DNA from: JAGOBP01 sp046328575
GTDB taxonomy: Bacteria > Chloroflexota > Anaerolineae > Fen-1058
Reading direction: 5' to 3'
Assembly (NCBI GenBank): GCA_046328575.1
Contig: JAXLWI010000013.1
Coordinates: 1 to 64,000 of the forward strand
DNA length: 64,000 bases
Part shown: in pieces, positions 16,291 through 26,057 of the stretch
Layout: each line of letters opens with the position of its first letter
Position numbering within the stretch: position 1 is the stretch's first letter
The notes under the pieces: generated by a model
Database searches by the model: none
What the model was told of the DNA's origin: nothing
Seen by the model: the letters and a program-made list of their open reading frames with translations, nothing else
Translations under genes and position numbers: made by a program

Positions 16291-17877
16291 ATGGCACAGC
16301 CGGCTGTCTTGACCCGGGCGGAGGAGCACCTTGATGTGCGGGCGGAAACGCGCAAACTCAAGCGCGAATTGACGTTGCTGCCCGTGTTCGCGTTGATCTA
16401 TTTCACTGTGTGCGGGGGCGCATTTGGCGCAGAGCCAATGGTCGGCTGGTCGGGGCCGGGCATGGCTCTGCTGTTGTTTGTGCTGACGCCGCTGCTGTTC
16501 AGCATTCCCAACATGCTGATGGTACGCGAGATGCAATCGATGATGCCCGTCGAAGGCGGCTACTATCACTGGATCAAACAAGCGTTTGGTCCGTTCGCTG
16601 GATTCATGGCGGGTTGGATGAATTGGGTGGTAGCATGGGTGGATGTGGCGATTTATCCGGTGCTGGCCGCATACTACTTGGGCTATTTCCTTCCCGCCTT
16701 GCGCGAAGGCGCGACGATCGGCGGCGTGGAAGTATCGGCGTCATTTCTGTCGTGGATCGTGGCGCTGATCTTGATCTGGGCGATCACAGCGTTGAACGTG
16801 CGCGGCGCGCGCCTGGCGGCGCTGTTCAGCAGCGGCCTCGGCGCAATCATGCTGCTGCCGCTGATCGCGATGTCAATCGTGGGGTTTGGCAACTGGGCGA
16901 CACAAGGTTCAGCCGTCACGTTCTCACTGCTGCCAGAAGGCGTGTCACTGACCGAAGCATTAAGTGTAGGTCTGTTTGTGGCGATGTGGAACTTTATGGG
17001 TTGGGAACTGCCGGCTGCAGCCGGCGATGAGATCGTCAACCCCAAGCAGACCTATCCGCGCGCGATGGTGCTGGTGTTGATCGCGGCGATTGCCACGTAC
17101 TCGATTCCGACGCTGGCTGGATTGTATGGCGGCGCGGGCGAAGATGGCCGTCATCAAGTCTGGGGCATCGAGGAGACCGAAGAAGGCGCGGGCATCGGCG
17201 CAGTGTTGACCGAAAGCGGCGTCACCGAAGAGCAGATCGCGGCCTGGGGTGTCGATCCGGCGCAATCGGCGGGCTGGGAATTCCCCGATATTGCGCACGC
17301 GATCGGCGTGAAGGCGGCGGGCGAAGAGAGCGCGCTGCCGGGTCTGCTCGGCGGCAGTGTGATGATCGCCGCGATCCTGGCGATGATTGGCTTGTTCATC
17401 GGCAACGGCTTGGGCGGCACACGCATTCCGTTTGCCATGGCGGCCGACGGCATGCTGCCCAAATGGCTGGTGAAGGTGCATCCCAAGTACGGCACGCCGT
17501 GGGTGTCGATCGTGTTGTGCGGCGTGATCTTCAGCCTTTTCTCGCTGCAAGCCTTCGCCTTCCTCGTCGTGGTCGATGTGTTCCTCAACGTGCTGGTATT
17601 GATGGGCTGCTTCTTCGCGTTGTGGAAGTTGCGCTTCTCTAAACCGGATGTGCCCCGCTGGCGAGTGCCGGGCGGTTATGTGGGCTTGACGCTGATCACG
17701 CTCGCGCCCGCGTCGATCATCGTACTGGCGATTGTCAGTCAGATCGCTGAAGAGGGGTTGAGTTCGCTGGGGCTGGCGCTGGCCGCGATGGCGTTAGGCG
17801 CTGTGCTATACTTTCCGCTGCGCAAAGTCGTGAAGCCGGGCGTGCCGGATGTGAATCCGTTTGAATCTGAAGCATAG
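16291..17877 (+). CDS. APC-superfamily amino-acid permease
   Basis: 528 residues, about 12 membrane helices, a secondary transporter of amino acids or amines in the APC superfamily. Family marks include the unwound first helix CGGAFGAEPMVG, the loop MMPVEGGYYHWIKQAFGP and GDEIVNPKQTYPRAM. It has an extra acidic, probably extracytoplasmic, loop of about 65-70 residues (about 280-350) between helices 7 and 8, unusual for the family. The ribosome site GGAGG is well placed. The next gene, a saccharopine-dehydrogenase-like enzyme, follows after a repeat-filled 107-bp gap, which suggests uptake of lysine-type or related substrates, but specificity is not shown. Confidence 0.82.
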   Translation: MAQPAVLTRAEEHLDVRAETRKLKRELTLLPVFALIYFTVCGGAFGAEPMVGWSGPGMALLLFVLTPLLFSIPNMLMVREMQSMMPVEGGYYHWIKQAFGPFAGFMAGWMNWVVAWVDVAIYPVLAAYYLGYFLPALREGATIGGVEVSASFLSWIVALILIWAITALNVRGARLAALFSSGLGAIMLLPLIAMSIVGFGNWATQGSAVTFSLLPEGVSLTEALSVGLFVAMWNFMGWELPAAAGDEIVNPKQTYPRAMVLVLIAAIATYSIPTLAGLYGGAGEDGRHQVWGIEETEEGAGIGAVLTESGVTEEQIAAWGVDPAQSAGWEFPDIAHAIGVKAAGEESALPGLLGGSVMIAAILAMIGLFIGNGLGGTRIPFAMAADGMLPKWLVKVHPKYGTPWVSIVLCGVIFSLFSLQAFAFLVVVDVFLNVLVLMGCFFALWKLRFSKPDVPRWRVPGGYVGLTLITLAPASIIVLAIVSQIAEEGLSSLGLALAAMALGAVLYFPLRKVVKPGVPDVNPFESEA

Positions 17878-17882
17878 AACAC

Positions 17883-17950
17883 ACCGCAGAGAACGCAGAG
17901 GACGCGGAGTTTTCAGGGTCTTTCTCAGCGTTTTCTGCACCCTCTGCGGT
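17883..17950. repeat. Period-9 CGCAGAG inverted repeat
   Basis: Units ACCGCAGAG, AACGCAGAG and GACGCGGAG run in tandem; ACCGCAGAG (17883-17891) pairs with CTCTGCGGT (17942-17950). It fills the gap after the permease and could fold into a long imperfect hairpin. Confidence 0.75.
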
Positions 17951-17984
17951 TGATATTCAATTCTTAATATCCTCAAGGAGCGTT

Positions 17985-19190
17985 ATGAAGGTCTTACTCA
18001 TCGGCGTGGGCGGTGTGGGCGAAGCGATCGCCGTCATCGCGCAGGACAAGCCCTGGCTGCAGAAAATGGTGCTGGCCGATTACAACTTGAAGCGCGTGAA
18101 GGAAGTGCGCGCCAAGTTGAAGGACAAAAAGAAGTTCCCCGCCGAGCAAGTCGATGCGCGCGACAAGCAGCAAATCATTGAACTGGCGCAGAAGCACAAG
18201 GTCGATCTGATCATGAACGCGGTCGATCCGATTTTCAACGAAGCTATCTTTGATGCCGCTTACAAAGCGGGCTGCCACTACATGGATATGGCGATGACGC
18301 TGTCTCAGCCGCATCCGACCGTGCCGTTCAGCGAGCCGGGCGTGAAGTTGGGCGACTATCAATTCGAGCGCGCGGCCAAATGGGAGAAGAAGGGCTTGCT
18401 GGCTATCGTCGGTATGGGCGTCGAGCCGGGCATGGCCGATGTGTTTGCGAAGTACGCAGAGAAGCATCTGTTCGACGAAATCGAAGAGGTGGGCATCCGC
18501 GACGGCGCGAACCTGGAAGTACGCGGTTATGCCTTCGCGCCCAACTTCTCGGTGTGGACGGTGATCGAAGAATGCCTGAATCCGCCGGTCGTGTGGGAAG
18601 CCGATCGGGGCTGGTACACCACCGAGCCATTCAGCGAACTGGAGGTGTTTAATTTTCCTGAAGGTATCGGCCCGATCGAAGTGGTCAACGTCGAGCATGA
18701 AGAAGTACTGCTGGTGCCGCGCTGGGTGAAGTGCAAGCGCGTGACGTTTAAGTATGGCCTCGGCGATCAATTCATCGGCATCTTGAAGACGATCAAGCTG
18801 CTGGGCATGGACAACAAAGACAAGATCAAAGTGAAGGGTGTCGAAGTGGCCCCGCGCGATGTGCTGGCCGCGTGCCTACCCGATCCGGCGCACCTGGGCG
18901 ATAAGATGTTCGGCAAGACGTGCGCGGGCACGTGGGTTAAGGGCGTGAAGGATGGTCAGCCGCGTCAGGTCTATTTGTACCAAGTGGCCGACAACGAATG
19001 GTGTATGCAGAAGTTCGGCGTGCAAGCGGTGGTGTGGCAGACCGCCGTCAGCCCGGTGATTACGATGGAGTTGATCGCCACGGGTCAGTGGCAAGGCCAG
19101 GGCGTGCTCGGACCGGAAGCGTTTGATCCTGATCCGTTTATGAAGTTGATGCCGGAGTATGACTTCCCGTGGGGACTGAAGGAAATGTAA
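17985..19190 (+). CDS. Saccharopine dehydrogenase-family oxidoreductase
   Basis: 401 residues. The N-terminal Rossmann fold begins MKVLLIGVGGVGEAIA with the dinucleotide motif GVGGVG and an acidic residue after strand 2 (LADYN). The middle, AVDPIFNEAIFDAA and YKAGCHYMDMA, and GMGVEPGMADVFAKY are typical of the saccharopine dehydrogenase C-like group, which covers lysine, carboxynorspermidine and homospermidine reductases. Substrate cannot be fixed from sequence. It lies downstream of an amino-acid permease in the same direction and has a clear ribosome site, AAGGAG. Intact and normal in length. Confidence 0.82.
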   Translation: MKVLLIGVGGVGEAIAVIAQDKPWLQKMVLADYNLKRVKEVRAKLKDKKKFPAEQVDARDKQQIIELAQKHKVDLIMNAVDPIFNEAIFDAAYKAGCHYMDMAMTLSQPHPTVPFSEPGVKLGDYQFERAAKWEKKGLLAIVGMGVEPGMADVFAKYAEKHLFDEIEEVGIRDGANLEVRGYAFAPNFSVWTVIEECLNPPVVWEADRGWYTTEPFSELEVFNFPEGIGPIEVVNVEHEEVLLVPRWVKCKRVTFKYGLGDQFIGILKTIKLLGMDNKDKIKVKGVEVAPRDVLAACLPDPAHLGDKMFGKTCAGTWVKGVKDGQPRQVYLYQVADNEWCMQKFGVQAVVWQTAVSPVITMELIATGQWQGQGVLGPEAFDPDPFMKLMPEYDFPWGLKEM

Positions 19191-19311
19191 CCACGAATAG
19201 CATGGATGATGGGCGTATACTGCCCGTTTAGCCGTTACACATTCGGCGCATTGCTGTGTCGGAATATAACACGTTGTGGAGACTGAAGGGATAGGACCGG
19301 ATAACCTATCA

Positions 19312-19345
19312 GACAAGCGGTTGAGCCCCTGCTCAACCGTTTGTC
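19312..19345 (+). terminator. Strong hairpin downstream of the saccharopine dehydrogenase-like gene
   Basis: A 15-bp stem (19312-19326 with 19331-19345, one G-U pair) closes a CCCT loop. No clear T-run follows, so termination is plausible but not certain. It ends 23 bp before the start of the low-GC 137-residue gene. Confidence 0.5.
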
Positions 19346-19368
19346 GATTCCATTCCAGGCAATCGAGT

Positions 19369-19782
19369 ATGTTCAGAAAATGGCGCAAGTTGTGGGTGAC
19401 TCTCTTTATTCTGCTTGTCAGCACACTTGCTGTTTGTTTAACTCTCAACCAATACTCTGCCAGCCGAGAGACTTCGGTGCAAATCAATGGATATCGCATT
19501 GACTTTGTGTATGGCTATGATCCAGAGTTTATCGAAACCTGCCTACAGATTACACGACTTGATGGAAAGAGGGCAAACGCGCTATGCAAAATACAGCATG
19601 TAACATGCCCGCAGTTAGTCATTCAGCATACTGATTCAAGGCTTTACTTTCTCTGTTCAGACCAAGAAATCTCAGGCTCGCCTTTTTACTCAGTTCCTTA
19701 TCTCGACACTGAAACGATGCTGCTCTATAACACCAACTGGGATGATATACCCATAGCAATCTACTCTCTGAATTTCCAGTAG
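19369..19782 (+). CDS. Membrane-anchored orphan protein, low GC
   Basis: 137 residues of unknown function from the ATG at 19369. One N-terminal membrane helix (about 7-25, WVTLFILLVSTLAVCLTL) is followed by an exported domain with four cysteines, which could form disulfides (ETCLQIT, NALCKIQHVTCPQL, LYFLCSDQ). The reading frame extends upstream, but that part is the terminator hairpin and is unlikely to be translated. Base composition is visibly lower in GC than its neighbours and codon choice differs, hinting at transfer or weak selection. The ribosome site is poor. Not recognised by me. Confidence 0.5.
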   Translation: MFRKWRKLWVTLFILLVSTLAVCLTLNQYSASRETSVQINGYRIDFVYGYDPEFIETCLQITRLDGKRANALCKIQHVTCPQLVIQHTDSRLYFLCSDQEISGSPFYSVPYLDTETMLLYNTNWDDIPIAIYSLNFQ

Positions 19783-20069
19783 GCAATGGCGTAAAGTGAA
19801 TAGATTGATAATGCCAAATTCCTGGTCTGGCGAATGAATTCGCGGCATCAACCACGCGAAGTCGGCTTACGCCGACTAGCCAGTGAAATGTGGCTATGCG
19901 TATTTATTGGTGCAGTTTTAATGGCCGGATGAAATCTACCATTGCCGTGATAGTCGGTTTATCTCATTGACGCCGCAAATCAGTTCGCCTATACTTGCGC
20001 CTACCCCGCAGTCTGCGAGGCCCCGGTTATACACCTTTTTGCGCAGCTAACGATTCCAAGGAGAACCGT
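19783..20069. other. Intergenic region with one short hairpin
   Basis: 287 bp without a gene. AGTCGGC (19860-19866) and GCCGACT (19871-19877) form a hairpin around TTAC. Nothing else stands out except the AAGGAG site of the following kinase gene. Confidence 0.4.
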
Positions 20070-22682
20070 ATGGCGCTAGTGCAATTTTTTCGCGGCTTTT
20101 TTGCGCCGCCCAGTTTTGACGGCGATGAAGTGAAGACGCGCCGAGCCCGATTGCTCACCCTCACACTCAATATCGTCATTTTGGGCATGCCCGTTGTCAT
20201 TGTCGGTAATCTACTGGGGGGACGCACCCCGGCGCTGGTGCAAGGCTTGAATGTGGTGATTGCCGTCAGCTGTCTGGCACTGCGGCACTGGCTGCATCGC
20301 GGCGAAGTCCAACGCGTCGCCACACTGTACGTCGTCAGCCTGTCCGTGTTCATTACGATCAGCGTGGCAGCGCTGGGCACCATTCGCACGCCGACTTCGG
20401 CGTCTTACATCCTGTTGGTGGTGGTGGCCGGACTGTTGTTCGATTGGCGCGGCTTGATGCAGACCGTGGTCTTGAATTCGATCGCCGTCGCGATGTTGAT
20501 CGTCGCCGAAAACGCGGGTTGGCTGCCCCCGCCCGACCTGACAGTGACGATCACGCAGTGGGTGACGTATACAGCCATGCTGGCGTTGGCTGGCGGCCTG
20601 ACATACTTTGCCTTGCTGGAGATTCGCCAGGCGTTGCACCGGGCCGATCAAGCCCTGGCCGAACGCGTTCGGGCCGAGACGACCCTGCGCGCCATCACCG
20701 ACAACTTATACGACATGGTGGCGCTGTTAGACCTGCAGGCTGGTATCCGGTTTGCCAGTCCGTCATTCGAGCGCCGGCTGGGCTACCAACCGGCGGGGCT
20801 GATCGGCCGATCGGGTTTTGAGTTCATCCACCCCGACGATCGGCCCGCTGTGCAAGCCACGTTGCAGTCGGCGCTGCAGGATCCCACTTACTATCGAGTC
20901 ATCGAGTTTCGCGGCTGCCACATCGACGGTCAGTATCGACTGCTGGAGGCCACCGGCCAGTTCCTGCGCTCTGCTGATCAGATCACGGGGCTCGTCATCA
21001 CCTTGCGCGACATCACCGAACGGCGGCAGACCGAGATGCAGCTGCGTCAACTATCACGCGCGGTGGACGCCGCACCGGTGTCGATCATCATCACGGACGT
21101 GGACGGCGACATCGAGTACGTCAACCCTAAGTTCACCGATCTGACCGGCTACACCTTTGCCGAGGTGTGCGGTCACAACCCGCGCATCTTGCAGTCGGGC
21201 GAGACGCCGCGAGCGACGTATGAGGACCTGTGGACGCTGATCATGAACGGCGGCACGTGGCGCGGCGAGTTCCGCAACAAAAAGAAACACGGCGAGTTGT
21301 ACTGGGGCTCGGCCATCATCTCGCCGATCAGCGATCCAGCCTCTGGCCGCATTACGCACTTCGTCGGCGTTGAAGAAAACATCACCGATCGCAAGCAGCT
21401 GGAAGCGCTGTTGCAGCGCCGGAATGCGGCGCTGGAAGGTCTCTATCAGATTACGCTGGACATCTTGAAGCACCGCTCCGTCGACGAAGTGTTCCACACG
21501 CTAGCTCAGCGGGCCGCCAGTCTGTTGGACGCGCCCTTCTGCGAGATCATGGTGCTGGAAGGCGACGAATTGGTCGTGCGCGCCTGTACGCCCAATCAAG
21601 ATTTCACGTTGGGCGATCGGACGCGGCAGGATCAGGCCCGCTTGTCGTGGCAGGCCGTCATCACCCGCGAGCCGACCGGCATGGACGACTATTCCAGCTG
21701 GGAGCATCATCGCGCCGTGTACGATCGGTTGGAGCTGCGCGCCGTCGCCAGCATCCCCATCATCAGCGGCGATCGCTGCCTAGGCGTGCTGGACTTGAGT
21801 CGCACTCAGCCCGGCTATGTCTTCGACGCTGAGCAGCTGCAAACAGGTAAACTACTGGCGCAGTTGGCGGCGCTGGTGTTGGACAACGCCCAACTCTATG
21901 CCGCGGCGCAATCGGAATTGGCCGAGCGGACACAGGCCGAGGTCTTGCTGCGTCAATCCAATGCCGAGCTGCACACCCGCAACGAAGAACTGGATGCCTT
22001 TGCGCACACTGTGGCGCACGATCTGAAGAGCCCACTGGGCACGGTGGTCGGTTTTGCCGAGTTGATCTCGGAAGATTCCGGCAACTACACCCCTGAAGCG
22101 CTGCGGCAAGCTTTATCGGGCTTGATGCGTAGCGCGCGCAAAGCGGGCAACATCGTCGAAGCGCTGCTGGTGCTGGCCAGTGTTCGCCAGCAAGACATCA
22201 TCGCTGCGCCGCTGGAGATGGGCTACATTCTCGACGAAGTGATGGCGCGCCTGGAAGAATCGATTCAGGATACGGGCGCGATTATTCAGCGGCCCGATCG
22301 TACCAGCTGGCCCCGCGCGCTGGGCCACGCCCCGTGGATCGAAGAAGTGTGGTTCAACTACCTCAGCAACGCGATCAAGTATGGCGGGCGGCCACCCCGC
22401 ATTGAGTTGAGCGCGCAGCCGCAGGCCGATGGGTTTATCCGCTTTGAAGTGCGCGATCACGGCGCAGGTCTCACCCCCGAGCAGTTAGCGCGGCTGTTCG
22501 CGCCATTCGAGCGACTGGGCCAATCGCGGGTGCGCGGCCACGGGCTGGGACTGTCCATCGTGCGCCGTATCATCGAAAAACTCGGCGGTCAAGTCGGCGT
22601 GGAGAGCGAACCCGGCCAGGGCAGCACCTTCTACTTCACCCTGCCGGCCGCCACCAAAGGCGCGCTGCGCTATATCGTCTAA
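20070..22682 (+). CDS. Membrane sensor histidine kinase with two PAS and one GAF domain
   Basis: 870 residues. About six N-terminal membrane helices (25-205), then PAS-PAC (about 215-345), a second PAS-PAC (about 345-470, NPRILQSGETPRATYEDLW), GAF (about 490-630), HisKA with the phospho-acceptor in AHTVAHDLKSPLG, and HATPase_c with the N box NYLSNAIKYGG, the G1 box DHGAGL and the G2 box GHGLGLSIV. All kinase boxes are intact. Start chosen at 20070 because AAGGAG precedes it; the longer frame has no support. No response regulator is adjacent, so its partner is elsewhere. The FAELISEDSG region groups it with bacteriophytochrome-like HisKA kinases; the signal is unknown. Confidence 0.87.
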   Translation: MALVQFFRGFFAPPSFDGDEVKTRRARLLTLTLNIVILGMPVVIVGNLLGGRTPALVQGLNVVIAVSCLALRHWLHRGEVQRVATLYVVSLSVFITISVAALGTIRTPTSASYILLVVVAGLLFDWRGLMQTVVLNSIAVAMLIVAENAGWLPPPDLTVTITQWVTYTAMLALAGGLTYFALLEIRQALHRADQALAERVRAETTLRAITDNLYDMVALLDLQAGIRFASPSFERRLGYQPAGLIGRSGFEFIHPDDRPAVQATLQSALQDPTYYRVIEFRGCHIDGQYRLLEATGQFLRSADQITGLVITLRDITERRQTEMQLRQLSRAVDAAPVSIIITDVDGDIEYVNPKFTDLTGYTFAEVCGHNPRILQSGETPRATYEDLWTLIMNGGTWRGEFRNKKKHGELYWGSAIISPISDPASGRITHFVGVEENITDRKQLEALLQRRNAALEGLYQITLDILKHRSVDEVFHTLAQRAASLLDAPFCEIMVLEGDELVVRACTPNQDFTLGDRTRQDQARLSWQAVITREPTGMDDYSSWEHHRAVYDRLELRAVASIPIISGDRCLGVLDLSRTQPGYVFDAEQLQTGKLLAQLAALVLDNAQLYAAAQSELAERTQAEVLLRQSNAELHTRNEELDAFAHTVAHDLKSPLGTVVGFAELISEDSGNYTPEALRQALSGLMRSARKAGNIVEALLVLASVRQQDIIAAPLEMGYILDEVMARLEESIQDTGAIIQRPDRTSWPRALGHAPWIEEVWFNYLSNAIKYGGRPPRIELSAQPQADGFIRFEVRDHGAGLTPEQLARLFAPFERLGQSRVRGHGLGLSIVRRIIEKLGGQVGVESEPGQGSTFYFTLPAATKGALRYIV

Positions 22683-22755
22683 GGGTAAACTCCTATTGCG
22701 CCGACTGCTCGCCAATCGCGTCCCCGCGGTCGGCGGGCGTGACTCAAGTAAACCC

Positions 22756-22789
22756 AAACCCGTCAGGTCGTGACCGGCCTGACGGGTTT
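22756..22789. terminator. Bidirectional terminator between kinase and secreted protein
   Basis: AAACCCGTCAGG (22756-22767) and CCTGACGGGTTT (22778-22789) form a 12-bp stem around a 10-nt loop. A-rich on the left and T-rich on the right, it can stop the kinase transcript and possibly the convergent one. Confidence 0.75.
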
Positions 22790-22856
22790 GAGATCAAACG
22801 TCGAGACTACGCGCCCGAAATTTCGGGCTTGTTTTTAGCGCTGAACGAACCGCCGC

Positions 22857-25800
22857 TTACCTTCGCACGATCGGCAGGTACGCGCGATAGATCGTCATGA
22901 CTCCGTAACCTATGGCCGACGTACTGAGTTGCGGGCTATCCGCCTGAGCGGTATTCGTGATGACGCTCGGCGGCAGCATACCCACCCGCGCCGGGAACGT
23001 GATCGTGAGCTGCTCGCCACCGGGGATCGCCAGATTGCTAATGACCAAGTCTGATAACGAGGTATGCATGACCTCAGCCCGTCGCGCCGACAGGGCGATC
23101 GGCCCCGCAAATTCCACGCCCGGCGATAAACTATCGCGCAGCGTGATACCCGTAATCTGCGGCCCGACATTGTCCAGCAGCAGAGTATAAGTGACGATTT
23201 GACCGGGCAACGGCGTGGGATCGCTCACCGCAACGTGCAAGTCCAGGTGCGACGGCACGGTTGCCACGCCGAGCGGAATGGAATCTTCCCACAAAAGATC
23301 CATTGTGGTCGTGAGGGTGTAATCGGTGAGATCCACCACGGCCAACGACGTTCGCTTTGTTACTGGATCAGGAGCCCCACTTACCGTCGGATAACCTACG
23401 AAGGCCTTGTTCCCGGCAATGGCGATCACATCCACGCCGAACAACTGGCTGCTGCCATGATGCGGCAAGGTCACCACTCCGCCAGCCTCCAGGCTGACCT
23501 GTCCGGGGCCGGTGATGTTCAAGACGCCGATTTTTTGCACATCGACGATGGGGTTGGTGATCGTGGTGCCCGGCGTAAACAGTCCATTCAGCACCGCATA
23601 GGCTTTGTCCCCGGCGGCATTGAAGGCCACCGACTGCACCGCCCCATGCGCTACATCACCGGGGGCAATGTAATAATCAAAGGCTCCTTCCAGCCCCGTG
23701 ATCACGCCCGTAAACGACAAAACACCTGGCGCGACTACCTGGTAGATGCCCACCGTAGTAGTCGTGGTACTACAGACGATAAGGGTTTGGCCGTCGGGAG
23801 ATAGGCCCAGATTCACGGGGCGTAATTGATAATCGGTATTCGTGATGGGAACTCCGGGATACGTGTAAGTATAGGTGTTCCCGGTGGTTATCACCTCCCC
23901 CGCTTCACCTAAAATCATCGTATGGATACTCTGTCCAAAATAATTGGGCACGACAATGGTGCCATCGGGTCCAATGACCACGCCCTGAGCGCTGGCGTCG
24001 CCCAGATAGGTATCCGCCACCAGAGTGCCCGCGGCGATGTCAATCGTCGCCAGACGCGGAGAAAAACCGCCATCTGCCACTAACGCATAGCGGCCATCCG
24101 GCGAGATAGCGATATCTTCTGCGAAGAACGGAATGGTCACCGAAGTAATCAAAGTCGGCCGGATGGGATCGCTCAGATCGACCAGGAAGACCGCCGAGTC
24201 ACCGAAATTGGAGATGAGCGCCGTGCGGCCATCGGGCGTGACCGCCGCATCGAACCGCCCGCCACCCTCAGAACCCAGTTGCCCTTCCAGGAATGGCCCG
24301 TAGACCTGGTTGTTGGTAGTATCCACAACGCTAAAGTTGGACTTGTAGTTGTTCGCCACCACCACCCAGTGCTCAGCCAAGCCGGGCCTATCCAGCGTGA
24401 CGGTGATACTGAACGTCTCCGTGTCCGTGACCGTGCCATCGGTCACGCGCACCGTAGCGGCATACACGCCCGGTGTGGCACCCGGCGTCCAAGTAAATAG
24501 GCCTGTCCGCACGCCGATGCTGCCCACCGAGCCAGGGGCCAGCGTGTAAGTCAGCGGCGTCAGATCGGGATCACTGGCGCGCGCGTTGAAGTGGAACGGC
24601 ATCGACGCGATCGCGGTCTGAGCGCCGATCGGCCACAGCACGGGCGGTTGGTTGATTTCATTGACCGTGATGCTGATGGTTTCGGCATCGTCGAGTTGTC
24701 CATCGCTCACTCGGATGGTCGCGGTGTAGATACCGGGGCCGTCGATTTCAGTGGGTGTCCACGTAAAGCGGCCCGTCGCCAACTCGATAGTTCCCATCGA
24801 CCCATCGTCCAGCATGTAGCTGAGCGGTTGGACGGGCAGATCGCTGTCCGTGGCGGTCGCGGTGAAAACGAGCGTCGCCAATTCGTCCACCACCCGATCG
24901 CCGATCGACGCCAACACCGGCGCGGTGTTCACTTCATTCACGGTAATGTGAATAGTTTCATGGTCAGCCCACGTGCCATTAGTGACACGTACCGTAGCGG
25001 TGTAGAGGCCGGGACCTTGCGCTTCAGTCGGCGTCCAGGTGTAGACGCCACTCGACGTGATGCTCCCCACGGAACCCGCATCGAGCGTGAACGTTAAGAC
25101 CGTTGCCGTGGTATCCGTGGCAGTGGCAGTGAAGGTCAATGGCGTTAGCTCGTCGAGCGTCTGATCGCCGATCGGCGACAGCACGGGTGCAGCCGAGTTT
25201 GATTCCACTGTGAAGATCGCCGTCGCGTTGCCCGCCTCCATGGTACCGCTGAACGCCGCGGTATTGGCCACGACATCCTCAAAATCCCCGGTATGCGTGA
25301 CGGCAAACGTAAACGTGAGGATACCACTGTCGGTGAGCGTACCGTTCCAGGTAATTTCATCATTGTTCACGCTGGCGCCGGGATTATCAATCCAGCGTCC
25401 AAAATCCACCTCGGCGGGCAGCGTGTCGGTGAAGAACACGGCCGTTTCACTTAACATACCGCGGTTGTTTAGGACCAGTGTGTAAGTGGCCACGCCGTGA
25501 TACGACACATTCGCCGTGGGTGTCACCGCTTTGGTCAAACTCAGGTGAACGACCTCTTCCACAGCTAGATTGATCGCCCCGCTGACCACATGCGGATCAC
25601 CACCATAGTTCTCGCCGATGATGTTCCAGGGCAAGCTCCACGGCGCGCCCATACCATTGGGGACAGTGACATTGGCGCAAAAATTGAGGGTAAGGTTGTA
25701 CCACGCCCCATAGCCCTCTGTGGTCTGCCAGTATACGACGTTGCCGATCTCGACGCCCTGCGTGGTGTTTACCCCCAGGTTCCCCGGCGTATTCGCCACC

Positions 25801-26057
25801 GAGTTGACGGTCCAGCCATCCGGCAAATTCACCTCAAAACGGGCCAGATACTCATCATCGGGGGAGTAAATGCCTACGTTGAAGCACAGATCGACCGGGG
25901 TATTAGGGGATACGAGATTAGGGGTTACCGAATTGACGGTGGAGCCGCTCATACTTGCTCGAGCGGGCGCAGGGACCAACACGAACAACAATGATAAGAC
26001 CAGCGCTAGCGGCAATGCCAGAGCTACAACCAAACTACTCACTCGTTTCGCAAACAC
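22857..26057 (-). CDS. Large secreted protein: putative-Ig repeats, beta-propeller and DUF11-like domains
   Basis: 1066 residues. Signal peptide (1-34); an exported beta domain (35-165); a DUF11-like domain (170-285); three putative-Ig/cadherin-like repeats starting at LSPIGDQTLDELTPL, LASIGDRVVDELATL and LWPIGAQTAIASMPF (about 290-560); a YncE/lactonase-like beta-propeller (about 565-905) with ISPDGRYALVADGG and LSPDGQTLIVCS motifs; a second DUF11-like domain (915-1045); and the tail YRAYLPIVRR. These parts suggest a cell-surface or released structural or binding protein. The tail resembles that of the small protein at 280-564. No anchor helix is seen, so the tail may act as the sorting signal. 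Function beyond this is unknown. Confidence 0.8.
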   Translation of the reverse strand: MFAKRVSSLVVALALPLALVLSLLFVLVPAPARASMSGSTVNSVTPNLVSPNTPVDLCFNVGIYSPDDEYLARFEVNLPDGWTVNSVANTPGNLGVNTTQGVEIGNVVYWQTTEGYGAWYNLTLNFCANVTVPNGMGAPWSLPWNIIGENYGGDPHVVSGAINLAVEEVVHLSLTKAVTPTANVSYHGVATYTLVLNNRGMLSETAVFFTDTLPAEVDFGRWIDNPGASVNNDEITWNGTLTDSGILTFTFAVTHTGDFEDVVANTAAFSGTMEAGNATAIFTVESNSAAPVLSPIGDQTLDELTPLTFTATATDTTATVLTFTLDAGSVGSITSSGVYTWTPTEAQGPGLYTATVRVTNGTWADHETIHITVNEVNTAPVLASIGDRVVDELATLVFTATATDSDLPVQPLSYMLDDGSMGTIELATGRFTWTPTEIDGPGIYTATIRVSDGQLDDAETISITVNEINQPPVLWPIGAQTAIASMPFHFNARASDPDLTPLTYTLAPGSVGSIGVRTGLFTWTPGATPGVYAATVRVTDGTVTDTETFSITVTLDRPGLAEHWVVVANNYKSNFSVVDTTNNQVYGPFLEGQLGSEGGGRFDAAVTPDGRTALISNFGDSAVFLVDLSDPIRPTLITSVTIPFFAEDIAISPDGRYALVADGGFSPRLATIDIAAGTLVADTYLGDASAQGVVIGPDGTIVVPNYFGQSIHTMILGEAGEVITTGNTYTYTYPGVPITNTDYQLRPVNLGLSPDGQTLIVCSTTTTTVGIYQVVAPGVLSFTGVITGLEGAFDYYIAPGDVAHGAVQSVAFNAAGDKAYAVLNGLFTPGTTITNPIVDVQKIGVLNITGPGQVSLEAGGVVTLPHHGSSQLFGVDVIAIAGNKAFVGYPTVSGAPDPVTKRTSLAVVDLTDYTLTTTMDLLWEDSIPLGVATVPSHLDLHVAVSDPTPLPGQIVTYTLLLDNVGPQITGITLRDSLSPGVEFAGPIALSARRAEVMHTSLSDLVISNLAIPGGEQLTITFPARVGMLPPSVITNTAQADSPQLSTSAIGYGVMTIYRAYLPIVRR

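Noticed and set aside
17994..18770. 258-codon leftward frame opposite the saccharopine dehydrogenase-like gene
   Set aside because: Antisense shadow; no ribosome site, no family, His/Leu-rich composition.
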